From contig JBEIGJ010000001.1 in assembly GCA_040381935.1 (NCBI GenBank), positions 1-64,000 on the forward strand: a DNA stretch of 64,000 nucleotides, read 5' to 3'. Positions 33,175-41,583 of this stretch are shown here, one piece after another (positions within the stretch are counted from its first letter, which is position 1; every line of letters begins with the position of its first letter). Source of the stretch: Casp-actino8 sp040381935. Its GTDB lineage: Bacteria > Actinomycetota > Acidimicrobiia > Acidimicrobiales > Ilumatobacteraceae. The notes beneath the pieces were generated by a model. The model was not told the DNA's origin. It worked only from the letters and a program-made list of their open reading frames with translations, and searched no databases. A program made the translations under genes and the position numbers.

Positions 33175-35448
33175 ATGCAAGAACTTCTGACGTTCACCAT
33201 CATCGGCCTATCGACTGGAGCGATCTATGCGGTCGTAGCCAGCGGTCTGGTGGTGACCTACACGACGTCAGGAATCTTCAACCTTGCCCATGGAGCCACC
33301 GGCATGTTGGCGGCATTCACCTACTGGCAACTTCGTTTCGACTGGGGACTTCCCGCCCCTTTGGCGTTGATCATCACCTTGTTCATCTTGTGTCCGATCT
33401 TCGGCATTCTCACCGAGCGCATCGTCATGCGTGGTCTGCAAGGTACGACTGAGGTTGTCAAACTCTCGGTAACAGTTGCCTTGTTCGCCTTCATGGTCGG
33501 CTTGGCCAACTGGATCTGGCCGAGCGATGCCAGTCGAAAGGCTTTTCTGCGCTTCTTCGATGGCAATATCGTCTCTCTCGGTGGAGTCAACGTCAGTTGG
33601 CACAAGATCATCACGTTTGGATGCGCCGTTCTCGTGGCCGTCTTTTTGCGTCTCGTACTCTTTCGCACCCGTATGGGCGTGGCCATGCGTGCTGTTGTCG
33701 ACGATCGCAACCTGACTGAACTGAACGGTGCACGACCAGACCATGTCGCCATGTTCGCCTGGGCAGTGAGCGCTTGTTTAGCGGGTTTGGCTGGCATTTT
33801 GCTGGCTGGTGAACAGCAGTTGAATATCGAGCCCCTGGTGTTGTTGGTGATCAATGCGTACGCAGCGGCGATCATCGGTCGCCTCAAGAACTTGCCGCTC
33901 ACCTTCTTGGGAGCTGCGTTGCTCGGATTACTCGACGCCTACTACCTCATGCTCTCTGACGAATCATGGTTCCCGAAGACGTTCTTCGGATTTGGTCTGT
34001 CCGGTCTGCGGGCCTCGATTCCCACCATCGTGCTGTTCATAGCGTTGATCCTCCGTCCTCAAACTCGGCTCCGTACCGGGACAGTGCGATTCCGCGAAGA
34101 GAATCGCGTTCCTGAGTGGACCACGTCACTTCTTGGCGCTGCGAGCCTGATCATCATCACCATTGGAATTTCCGGAATGTTGACTCGTTCCAACACCCTT
34201 TTGCTCCTCAACGCCTTCACCTTTGCTATCGCTGCTCTATCACTCGTCCCGCTCACGGGATACGCCGGCCAAATGTCTCTTGCTCCATTGACCTTCACCG
34301 GGCTCGGAGCCATCGCCATGTCAAAACTTCCCGGTGATGGCAATCTGCTTTCCCTCTTGGCGGCCATCATCATCGTGGCGGTCATCGGCGCCATCGTCGC
34401 ATTGCCCGCCTTACGACTATCGGGCATCTACTTGGCACTTTCGACGGCAGCCTTTGCCGTACTCGTCACCAAGTTGGTCTTCAATCAGCGACAAACTTTT
34501 CAGACCGGCAATATTTCCGTTCCGGTACTCGATTTGCCATTCATCACTATCCAATCACCCCGCGGACGGCTGATTCTGGCCGCATCAGCCTTCGCTCTGT
34601 TGGGCTTGGGTGTCGTTGCCCTCCGACGCAGCCGAATCGGACGCCAACTCATCGCTCTCAAGGACTCGCCGGCCGCTGCGGCCACTTTGGGTATGAGCTT
34701 GACCCGAGCCAAATTGGTGGCCTTCGCAGTCTCCGCCGGTATCGCCGCGTGCGCCGGTGCCTTGGCCGGAGACAAGGTCAGCCCTCAGCAATACGACTTC
34801 ATGCAAAGCCTTCCCCTGGTTTTGTTGACAGTTGTCGGTGGAGTGGGAACAGTTGGCGGAGCACTTTTTGGCGGATTCCTGCTTGGAGGCAACTCGGTTC
34901 TGGCGGGCATCGTTCCCACCGTCAAGAACCTCACCAAAGTGGGACCCGGAGTCATCGGCGTCACACTTGGCCGCAATCCCAACGGGGCAGCCTCGCAAAC
35001 CGCCGACAATTTCCGCACATTGCAACGCCGTTGGAATCTTTTGGCCATTACCGGGGCCGGGGCCGTCGGGATCTGGGCCTTGAATGCCGTTGGAGCCATC
35101 TCGCGCTGGTCTTTTTTCATCGCCGGCGTCTTTTGGTTCTTGGCAGTGACCCCCAATCTTGTTGCCATGACATCCAGTTCCGCCCGACGCCGATTGATCG
35201 CCATCGTGTATCTCGGTCTGGGCCTGGCGCTGGCAGCTGCCGTGGATTGGAGTACCACTCTCGATGCCACCGGCAAACGCCTGATCGCCATGGCTTTCCT
35301 CATTGCGGTCTTCGGCTTGGGAGCCCAGCGCACCTTGGAATCAACACCGCGCTTACTTCACTCCTCGCCGGATCTGGCCGGTCTGAGCGAACCCTTCAGC
35401 GACGAGGAGATTGCCCGTGCTGAGAGTGGATTAGGGGTGGTGCTCTGA
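33175..35448 (+). CDS. fused LivH-LivM ABC permease with extra C-terminal membrane region
   Basis: A 757-residue integral membrane protein. Residues 1 to about 290 are LivH-like (FTIIGLSTGAIYAVVASGLVV, GIFNLAHGATGMLAAF, YAAAIIGRLKNLPLTF). Residues about 310-620 are LivM-like (LNAFTFAIAALSLVPLTGYAGQMSL, LRLSGIYLALSTAAFAVL, VVGGVGTVGGALFGG). A further 130 residues hold about four more hydrophobic segments before an acidic cytoplasmic tail. A single chain thus replaces the usual LivH/LivM heterodimer. The added region is absent from the related fused permease at 55463-57577. The last base of the stop is the A of the LivG start codon. Confidence 0.88.
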   Translation: MQELLTFTIIGLSTGAIYAVVASGLVVTYTTSGIFNLAHGATGMLAAFTYWQLRFDWGLPAPLALIITLFILCPIFGILTERIVMRGLQGTTEVVKLSVTVALFAFMVGLANWIWPSDASRKAFLRFFDGNIVSLGGVNVSWHKIITFGCAVLVAVFLRLVLFRTRMGVAMRAVVDDRNLTELNGARPDHVAMFAWAVSACLAGLAGILLAGEQQLNIEPLVLLVINAYAAAIIGRLKNLPLTFLGAALLGLLDAYYLMLSDESWFPKTFFGFGLSGLRASIPTIVLFIALILRPQTRLRTGTVRFREENRVPEWTTSLLGAASLIIITIGISGMLTRSNTLLLLNAFTFAIAALSLVPLTGYAGQMSLAPLTFTGLGAIAMSKLPGDGNLLSLLAAIIIVAVIGAIVALPALRLSGIYLALSTAAFAVLVTKLVFNQRQTFQTGNISVPVLDLPFITIQSPRGRLILAASAFALLGLGVVALRRSRIGRQLIALKDSPAAAATLGMSLTRAKLVAFAVSAGIAACAGALAGDKVSPQQYDFMQSLPLVLLTVVGGVGTVGGALFGGFLLGGNSVLAGIVPTVKNLTKVGPGVIGVTLGRNPNGAASQTADNFRTLQRRWNLLAITGAGAVGIWALNAVGAISRWSFFIAGVFWFLAVTPNLVAMTSSSARRRLIAIVYLGLGLALAAAVDWSTTLDATGKRLIAMAFLIAVFGLGAQRTLESTPRLLHSSPDLAGLSEPFSDEEIARAESGLGVVL

Positions 35449-36155
35449 TGGCACTCCTGGAAACTCACGCCGTCATGGTTCGCTTCGGAGGGGTGATGGC
35501 CCTCGGCGGTGTCGACATCGTGGTGCCAGCAAGTCAGGTCACCGGACTCATTGGACCCAACGGTGCAGGCAAGACGACATTGTTCAATGTCATCAGCGGG
35601 ATCCAAACTCCAACATCGGGATCGATCTCTATCGATGCTGCTGATGTCACCCGAGTCGCCCCACACCGACGAGCGCGATTGGGTTTAGCTCGGACTTTTC
35701 AGCGACTCGAGCTTTTTGGATCACTCTCGGTGCGCGACAACGTGCGCGTTGCCGCTGAGTTGGCTCGGGTCCCCGATGTGAGTCACTGGGTAGACGTGAC
35801 TCTGTCTCGCGTCGGCCTCAGTGAACTTGCCGATCAAACAGCTGGTGATCTCCCGACAGGTTCAGCTCGGTTGGTCGAAATAGCGCGAGCGTTGGCGACA
35901 AAACCTCGCCTTCTGCTTCTCGACGAACCAGCATCGGGTCTCGATGAATCAGAAACGGAGCACCTTGGCTCCCTTTTGCGCACTCTCACGGCTGAAGGAC
36001 TCGGCATCCTATTGGTGGAGCACGATGTGGGTCTGGTGATGCGGGTGTGTGATTCGATTTACGTCTTGGATTTGGGTCTGATCATTGCCCATGGCACGCC
36101 CGATGAAATCAAACACGATCCTCTCGTGCTCTCGGCATATTTGGGGGCCTCATGA
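35448..36155 (+). CDS. livG: LivG-type ABC ATPase
   Basis: A 235-residue ATPase. Walker A is GPNGAGKTT near residue 38 and Walker B LLLLDEPASGLD. The signature reads LPTGSARLVEIARAL rather than LSGGQ, as in some LivG subgroups. The H-loop is VEHDVGLVMRVCD and the tail HGTPDEIKHDPLVLSAYLG is typical of LivG. It energises the fused permease encoded upstream and shares a stop/start overlap with it and with livF, so all are made as one unit. Confidence 0.92.
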   Translation: MALLETHAVMVRFGGVMALGGVDIVVPASQVTGLIGPNGAGKTTLFNVISGIQTPTSGSISIDAADVTRVAPHRRARLGLARTFQRLELFGSLSVRDNVRVAAELARVPDVSHWVDVTLSRVGLSELADQTAGDLPTGSARLVEIARALATKPRLLLLDEPASGLDESETEHLGSLLRTLTAEGLGILLVEHDVGLVMRVCDSIYVLDLGLIIAHGTPDEIKHDPLVLSAYLGAS

Positions 36156-36856
36156 CCCAGCCCATTTTGGAACTGCGCAACATCCATGCGGCCTACGGCA
36201 CGATCGAAGTGCTCCACGGCATCGATCTGAAAGTGCAAACCGGAGAAGTTGTGGCCCTGCTCGGACCGAACGGCGCTGGGAAGAGCACCACGATCAAAGT
36301 GATCTGCGGACTCATCAAACCCACTGCGGGACACGTTCTCGTTGCTGGTCGCAACGTCGCTGGTGCCTCGGCCCACACCTTGGCCCGAGCTGGCCTGTGC
36401 ACCATTCCCGAGGGTCGTGGTGTCTTCCCCAACCTCACCGTGCGGGAGAACCTGCTGATGGCCACCTACAGCGGACGCCGTCTGAGTGATATCGAAGAAC
36501 AGACCTTCAGCCGCTTCCCACGTCTGTCGGAACGTCGACACCAAGTGGCTGGAACCTTGTCGGGTGGAGAACAGCAAATGTTGTCACTCTCGCGTGCGTT
36601 GGCAACGGATCCAGTTGTTCTTCTCCTGGACGAACTATCGATGGGACTTGCCCCCATCGTGGTCGCCGAGTTGTACGAACAAGTTGCAGCGATCGCTGCT
36701 GAGGGTGTCTCGGTACTCGTTGTCGAACAATTCGCGCGCACCGTTCTCGGCATTGCCGATCAAGCCGTACTCGTGGCCCAAGGAAGAGTTCAAGTCGCCG
36801 GGCCCGCACATGAGATCGGTGAAGATGTCTTGGCCGGCGCGTATCTGGGTCGATAG
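36152..36856 (+). CDS. livF: LivF-type ABC ATPase
   Basis: A 234-residue ATPase, the LivF partner. It has LLGPNGAGKSTTIKVICGL, the signature LSGGEQQMLSLSRAL, Walker B VVLLLDELSMGLAP, and VLVVEQFARTVLGIADQAVLVAQGRVQVAG. The text EGRGVFPNLTVRENLLM is typical for LivF. Its start overlaps livG by 4 bases. The pair would form the nucleotide-binding heterodimer of the importer. In the second LIV system of this window the equivalent domains are fused to an MFS carrier. Confidence 0.92.
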   Translation: MTQPILELRNIHAAYGTIEVLHGIDLKVQTGEVVALLGPNGAGKSTTIKVICGLIKPTAGHVLVAGRNVAGASAHTLARAGLCTIPEGRGVFPNLTVRENLLMATYSGRRLSDIEEQTFSRFPRLSERRHQVAGTLSGGEQQMLSLSRALATDPVVLLLDELSMGLAPIVVAELYEQVAAIAAEGVSVLVVEQFARTVLGIADQAVLVAQGRVQVAGPAHEIGEDVLAGAYLGR

Positions 36857-36911
36857 CCAAGTATGAACAGCACATATTCCATCATCAACTGCACCTGAAC
36901 GGATAGATCCC

Positions 36912-37280
36912 ATGAACGAAGACCGAATCCAAGCTTTCACTGAAGAAATCGCCACCATGAAGTTGCGCGGTGCCCGAGCCGACCGCGAGCGGATCCTGCT
37001 GATCCTTGGTGTGGTCGGTCTCGTGGCTGGCGTTGGAATGGCCGTCTTTGGTGGATTTCAAGCCAGTGGTACTGGCGATACGGGGGACCAAATTGCCTTC
37101 TTGGCCACCGGAACTCTGATTGGACTGGCGCTGGTTATTGCTGGCACTGCCATCTTCATCCGATATTCGTTGGCTCGCTTCCTGCGTTTTTGGTTGGTCC
37201 GCTTGGTCCATGAACATCGCACCGAGACCGATCGCGTCATCGCCCAGTTGCATGAGATCGAAAAGAAACTCGGCAATTAG
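36912..37280 (+). CDS. small membrane protein of unknown function
   Basis: A 122-residue protein with two predicted membrane helices (about residues 28-48 and 62-83), a charged N-terminal helix (IQAFTEEIATMKLRGARADRER), and a basic C-terminal helix that ends in a coiled-coil-like segment (VIAQLHEIEKKLG). I do not recognise a family. It follows livF by 55 bases on the same strand and could be an accessory protein of the transporter, but nothing in it shows this. Confidence 0.6.
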   Translation: MNEDRIQAFTEEIATMKLRGARADRERILLILGVVGLVAGVGMAVFGGFQASGTGDTGDQIAFLATGTLIGLALVIAGTAIFIRYSLARFLRFWLVRLVHEHRTETDRVIAQLHEIEKKLGN

Positions 37281-37312
37281 GCCACTGAACTGTTCTCCAA
37301 CTCTCTGATTGG

Positions 37313-37333
37313 ACCCTCCCCAACGGTGAGGGT
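37313..37333. terminator. short hairpin between the LIV operon and fixB
   Basis: ACCCTC and GAGGGT arms enclose a 9-base loop in the 83-base gap before fixB. The stem has 6 pairs and no clear T-run follows, so it is a weak candidate for separating the two operons. Confidence 0.22.
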
Positions 37334-37363
37334 TTCCAGCAACAGGCGTAATCTGTCCAGTGC

Positions 37364-38341
37364 ATGATTGCTGTCGTATTGGTTCGCTCGGGCCAGGTGC
37401 CTGCCGGTGCTGAGGAGGCCGTCTCCGAAGCTGGTGGAGATCTCCTCCTGGTCGGTACGGCAACCAATGAGGCAGTACCCGAACTTCGAGCCGCGACCCG
37501 AGTGTGGACCTTGGAAATCGAGTCCCCTTCGGGTTTTTCGTTCGCCGATAGTGCCCGTTCAATTGGCCTGGCCCTGGAAAGCATCGGTCGTCATGACGAC
37601 ACCGTGCTTCTACCCGGTAGTCCAGATGGGCGGGATCTGGCTCCGCATCTGGCGCGTCTGCTCGATCGACCCTTCTTTGCTGGAGCGGTGGCAATCGATG
37701 AATCAATGGTCGGCATCAGCCGTGATGGCGGTCTGCAGATCGCCGAATTTCCACTAACCAGCCCGGTCGTGGCCACCATCCAGGTCGGCAGCCGTGGTCC
37801 GGAAATCGCTGGAACGCCTCCTGTGGTCACCTCATTGGTACTGAACAATCACTCTGAAAGTGTGCCTACTGGCCACGACGGCACAACGCAAAACGGCGTG
37901 CTGTCGCTATCGGTTCTACCCCCCGATGCCGCCACCATGGACCTCTCCGAAGCCCCGCGCATCATTGGAGGTGGTGCAGGCTTACGAACTCCCGAGGCAT
38001 TCCCCGTTCTCGAACAGATCGCCACCGCTCTCGATGCATCCATGGGAGTAACACGAGTCATCACCGACCGTGCGTGGGCCTCCCATGATCGACAGATCGG
38101 AACTACGGGTGTCATCGTCAACCCTCGTTTGTACTTGTCGTTCGGAATCAGCGGTGCAGTGCAACACACCAGTGGGCTCGGTCAGCCAGACCACATCATC
38201 AGCGTGAATACCGACCCACACTGTCCGATGATGCAGATGTCGGATTTGGCCATAGTCGCCGATGCCAATCAAGTACTCGACGAATTGGCCACTCTGCTCG
38301 ACATCACGTCGCCATCGCTATCGAGTGAACGCGCCTCATGA
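37364..38341 (+). CDS. fixB: electron transfer flavoprotein alpha subunit (FixB/EtfA-like)
   Basis: A 325-residue ETF alpha subunit. The C-terminal FAD domain is clear: GGAGLRTPEAFPVLEQIATA, VTRVITDRAWASHDRQIGTTG, VIVNPRLYLSFGISGAVQHT and INSVNTDP-like ISVNTDPHCPMMQMSDLAIV. The N-terminal domain is shorter and more divergent. With FixA it should form the flavoprotein that receives electrons from dehydrogenases and passes them to FixC/FixX and on to quinone. It is the first gene of an operon in the order fixB, fixC, fixX, fixA, mftE, mftF, and its stop overlaps fixC by 4 bases. Confidence 0.88.
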   Translation: MIAVVLVRSGQVPAGAEEAVSEAGGDLLLVGTATNEAVPELRAATRVWTLEIESPSGFSFADSARSIGLALESIGRHDDTVLLPGSPDGRDLAPHLARLLDRPFFAGAVAIDESMVGISRDGGLQIAEFPLTSPVVATIQVGSRGPEIAGTPPVVTSLVLNNHSESVPTGHDGTTQNGVLSLSVLPPDAATMDLSEAPRIIGGGAGLRTPEAFPVLEQIATALDASMGVTRVITDRAWASHDRQIGTTGVIVNPRLYLSFGISGAVQHTSGLGQPDHIISVNTDPHCPMMQMSDLAIVADANQVLDELATLLDITSPSLSSERAS

Positions 38342-39681
38342 CCACCCAACGAATAACCATCGAAGCTTCTCCCCTCGGCCAACGCGACGCCGATGTCATT
38401 GTTGTTGGCGCCGGACCGGCCGGTTCGTGCGCCGCGATCGCTGCAGCTCGCAGTGGTCGTCGAGTAATCCTTCTTGAACGCGGTCCCTTTCCGGGATCGA
38501 AGAATATGTACGGCGGCGTGGTGTACCCGCGCATTCTCGACGAACTCGTTCCCGAGTGGTGGAAAACAGCACCGATCCAACGCTGGGTCGTACGCCGCTC
38601 GACCATGTTGCTCTCTGAAACTGGTGCTCTCAATATCGATTACCGCAGCCAGTCGTGGGCTGAGCCTCCCTATAACGGAGCGACGGCATACCGGCCAGAT
38701 TTCGATCACTGGTTGGCACAGTGCGCTGTCGATGCCGGAGCCGAATTGATCTGTGCCACCACTGCGACGTCGCTGCTCTATGACCAACAGGGTCATGTCG
38801 TTGGAGTTCGCACTGATCGACCCGATGGCGATCTCACCGCCGATCTGGTCATTGCTTGTGATGGGGTCAATAGCTTTCTGGCCAAACAAGCTGGCCTGTA
38901 TCACGCCACTGATGCCTCCAACTTCACATTGGGAGTGAAAGAGACCTTGTCACTACCACGTGAGGTCATCGAGAACCGGTTCGGGATCCGTGATAACCAT
39001 GGCGTCGACATCGAGATCTTGGGTGGAACATCCGGGGTCAACGGCGGCGGATTCATTTACACCAACCTTGACACCGTTGCCCTTGGAGTCGTGCTCAAAC
39101 TTCCCAAACTTGCTTCCCAAACCAAACGTCCAGAAGAGATCATTGCTGCCCTCAAAGAGCACCCCGCGATCAAACCCCTGATCGAGGGTGCCGAAATCCT
39201 GGAGTTCTCAGCCCACCTCATTCCCGAGGCCGGACTCGACATGATGCCCAAAATGGTGGCCGATGGACTACTCATCGCCGGAGATGCGGCTGCACTGTGT
39301 CTCGCGGCCGGCATTTGGCTGGAGGGCGTCAATTTTGCCATGGCCAGCGGTATGTACGCCGGAGAAGTCGCTGCCACGTGTTCTCGGGATGGGTCGACAT
39401 CCCGCAAGTCACTTGCTCGTTACGTGGACCGTCTGGAAGGGTCGTTCGTTCTTCAGGATCACCGCAAGTTGCGCAAGATCCCCAACTTGGTTCTCTCGGA
39501 TCGCGTTCAGCACCGCTATCCGCAATTCGCCACCGCCGTGGTGGAAAGAATGTTCCGGGTCGACAATCCTCACCCCAAGCCTGGACTGCGTCGCATCGTC
39601 CGTGAGGAGCGACGTCGGGCTGGCATATCCTGGCGGGAACTCCTGCGCGATGGTTGGACGGGGATGAAGGGATTCGGATGA
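38338..39681 (+). CDS. fixC: FAD-dependent ETF:quinone oxidoreductase-like protein (FixC)
   Basis: A 447-residue flavoprotein of the geranylgeranyl-reductase/FixC group. It has VVGAGPAGSCAAIAAARSG (residues 22-40), the segment ERGPFPGSKNMYGGVVYPRIL (split here by reading), YRPDFDHWLA, and the second FAD motif GLLIAGDAAALCLAAGIWLEG. The set GSKNMYGG is characteristic of FixC and ETF-QO. It is expected to be membrane-associated and to pass electrons to quinone. ATGA overlaps with fixB and fixX show translational coupling of all Fix subunits. Confidence 0.9.
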   Translation: MTTQRITIEASPLGQRDADVIVVGAGPAGSCAAIAAARSGRRVILLERGPFPGSKNMYGGVVYPRILDELVPEWWKTAPIQRWVVRRSTMLLSETGALNIDYRSQSWAEPPYNGATAYRPDFDHWLAQCAVDAGAELICATTATSLLYDQQGHVVGVRTDRPDGDLTADLVIACDGVNSFLAKQAGLYHATDASNFTLGVKETLSLPREVIENRFGIRDNHGVDIEILGGTSGVNGGGFIYTNLDTVALGVVLKLPKLASQTKRPEEIIAALKEHPAIKPLIEGAEILEFSAHLIPEAGLDMMPKMVADGLLIAGDAAALCLAAGIWLEGVNFAMASGMYAGEVAATCSRDGSTSRKSLARYVDRLEGSFVLQDHRKLRKIPNLVLSDRVQHRYPQFATAVVERMFRVDNPHPKPGLRRIVREERRRAGISWRELLRDGWTGMKGFG

Positions 39682-40031
39682 TGAACACAACGTCAGCGAC
39701 CTCACAGCCACCCACGACAACGGCGCGCATCGAATCCGATTCATCGTGGAGAGGAATTCCCTTCGAGGAACGAATCGGCACCGCCGAGTTTCGGATTCAT
39801 GAGCGCGCTCACATCACCGTCAACGGAGATTCGTGTCGCGGCTGTACCACCCGCGAGTGCGTAGTCGCCTGTCCCGCCAACCTCTTTGTTCCCACCAGTG
39901 ATGGGGGCATCTTGTTCAATTATGAAAATTGCTTCGAATGCGGCACCTGCTACATGGTCTGCAACCGCGAGGGTGCTATTACCTGGACCTATCCCGAAGG
40001 CGGATTCGGCATCGTCTTCCATCGGACATGA
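39678..40031 (+). CDS. fixX: FixX-like ferredoxin
   Basis: A small ferredoxin of about 117 residues. After a 40-residue leader it carries CRGCTTRECVVACP and CFECGTCYMVCN, enough cysteines for one or two iron-sulfur clusters, with the NYENCFECGTC context typical of FixX and the ETF-QO ferredoxin domain. It should be the electron-carrying partner of FixC. Start codons at 39678 and 39681 are both possible; the first gives an ATGA overlap with the fixC stop. Confidence 0.88.
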   Translation: MMNTTSATSQPPTTTARIESDSSWRGIPFEERIGTAEFRIHERAHITVNGDSCRGCTTRECVVACPANLFVPTSDGGILFNYENCFECGTCYMVCNREGAITWTYPEGGFGIVFHRT

Positions 40032-40071
40032 ACCCCTCGTTTTCTTTGGCGAATGACTGGGATGGCCCACG

Positions 40072-40890
40072 ATGACCATCGCCGTCTGTCTCAAATGGGC
40101 GCTGGTGGGAAATGGCGATGAACGTTACGCCGAGCTCTCCTATGCTGACCAAGCCGCATTGGAATTTGCATTGCTGACCGGAGCGCACTTTGGCCAGCCG
40201 GTGCGCGCCGTGACCGCCGGCCCGGTCCAAGCCGACAAAATTCTTCGTCAGGCGCTCGCGGTTGGCGTGCATGATGCGCATCGGATCGAACTCGACTCGG
40301 ATTCGTCGAGTTCCCTCGTTGCCCGCAGTCTTGCTCCTTACGTTGCTGACTGTCAGTTGATTTGGTGTGGGGATTATTCCAGCGACCGGGGTTCAGGTTC
40401 CGTCCCCGCCTTTTTGGCCGCTGAGTTGGATATCGACCAAGCGCTGGGACTGATCAGCGTTGGGATTCCATCGAATACCGATGAACCTCTCCAGGTACGC
40501 CGTCGCCTCGATGGAGGGCGGCGCGAACTGCTAGCAGTGCGCGGACCAGCGGTACTTTCGGTCGAAGGTTCTGCAGCCCGCCTTCGACGAGCATCTTTGC
40601 GAGCCACGATGGCTGTTGCTGACACTGCCATCACTGCTCGCCCATCGGCTGAGTCGCTCCGCAATCGCGGCGACATCGGGATTGCACCAACCCTTCGGCC
40701 TTTTCGCCCTCGACCACGGGTCATAGAAGCACCCCGGGGCGACAGCGCTCTGGACCGAGTGCGCCAGGTCACCAACCTTGCCCAAGGATCAAGTGACAAA
40801 GGTCGGAGCGAACTGGTCGAACTCGAACCCCAAGAGGCAGCAGCCCGCATTCTTGCCGCTCTTCGACACTGGAATTACCTCGACTCGTGA
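40072..40890 (+). CDS. fixA: electron transfer flavoprotein beta subunit (FixA/EtfB-like)
   Basis: A 272-residue ETF beta subunit. IAVCLKW at the start, the YADQAALEFALLTG helix, GDYSSDRGSGSVPAFLAAELD and VQVRRRLDGGRREL-like segments follow the EtfB nucleotide-binding fold. The long Arg/Pro-rich stretch near residues 200-225 is unusual for EtfB. It completes the Fix set but stands last instead of first as in classical fixABCX. Its stop overlaps the GTG start of mftE by 4 bases, which links the electron-transfer genes directly to mycofactocin genes. Confidence 0.86.
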   Translation: MTIAVCLKWALVGNGDERYAELSYADQAALEFALLTGAHFGQPVRAVTAGPVQADKILRQALAVGVHDAHRIELDSDSSSSLVARSLAPYVADCQLIWCGDYSSDRGSGSVPAFLAAELDIDQALGLISVGIPSNTDEPLQVRRRLDGGRRELLAVRGPAVLSVEGSAARLRRASLRATMAVADTAITARPSAESLRNRGDIGIAPTLRPFRPRPRVIEAPRGDSALDRVRQVTNLAQGSSDKGRSELVELEPQEAAARILAALRHWNYLDS

Positions 40891-41564
40891 CATCTCACAG
40901 CCAGCCTGCCCCCATCGATTTCGAGGGTGCACCAATTGTCGTGATTCCAGTCGGCTCATGGGAACAGCACGGCCCGCACCTCCCCTTCGATACCGATACT
41001 CGCATCGCTGAAGCGCTGGTCGACGATGTCATCCAAAAATTGCCACAACTTCGCCGCGGTCCAACAGTGACAGTTGGCGCCAGTGGCGAACATGCTGGAT
41101 TCTCCGGCACTTTGTCGATCGGAACCGAGACCACGGCACAAGTCATGATCGAAATCGCCCGCTCTGCTATCTGGAGCAGTGGAGTCGTTTTTGTCAATGG
41201 ACATGGAGGGAATCTCGACGCTGTGAACATCGCTCGCCGTTGTCTGCGCGCTGAAGGTCGACGCGTCTTGTTTTGGTCCCCCTCTTCTGATGATCAATAC
41301 GACACCCATGCCGGACACATCGAAACTTCAGTGATGATGACGCTCGCTCCTGAAACCGTTCTTACTGATCGTCTCCAACCTGGCACTCGCCTTCGGATCT
41401 CCGAAAATCTGGAGCACCTACGTGTGCGGGGAGTCATCGGTGTCAGTCCCAACGGCATTCTCGGCGATCCGCGTACAGCCAATGCCGAAGACGGCCGCCG
41501 AATTCTCTCCAGTTGGTCCGAATCTTTACAACTATCTCTCGAGCAATGGCTGCACGAGTCGTGA
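40887..41564 (+). CDS. mftE: mycofactocin precursor peptidase MftE (creatininase family)
   Basis: A 225-residue creatininase-family metalloprotein. Metal-binding motifs are VGSWEQHGPHLPFDTDT (residues 22-38) and VNGHGGNLDAV, then THAGHIETSVMM. MftE releases the C-terminal Val-Tyr core from the MftA precursor after modification by MftC. The call rests on the HGPHLPFDTDT form typical of MftE and on the mftF gene next to it. Creatininase or another amidohydrolase is the alternative. No mftA, mftB, mftC or mftD is seen in the window. Confidence 0.85.
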   Translation: MTSHSQPAPIDFEGAPIVVIPVGSWEQHGPHLPFDTDTRIAEALVDDVIQKLPQLRRGPTVTVGASGEHAGFSGTLSIGTETTAQVMIEIARSAIWSSGVVFVNGHGGNLDAVNIARRCLRAEGRRVLFWSPSSDDQYDTHAGHIETSVMMTLAPETVLTDRLQPGTRLRISENLEHLRVRGVIGVSPNGILGDPRTANAEDGRRILSSWSESLQLSLEQWLHES

Positions 41565-41583
41565 AGACGCGAGTCATGAACAC

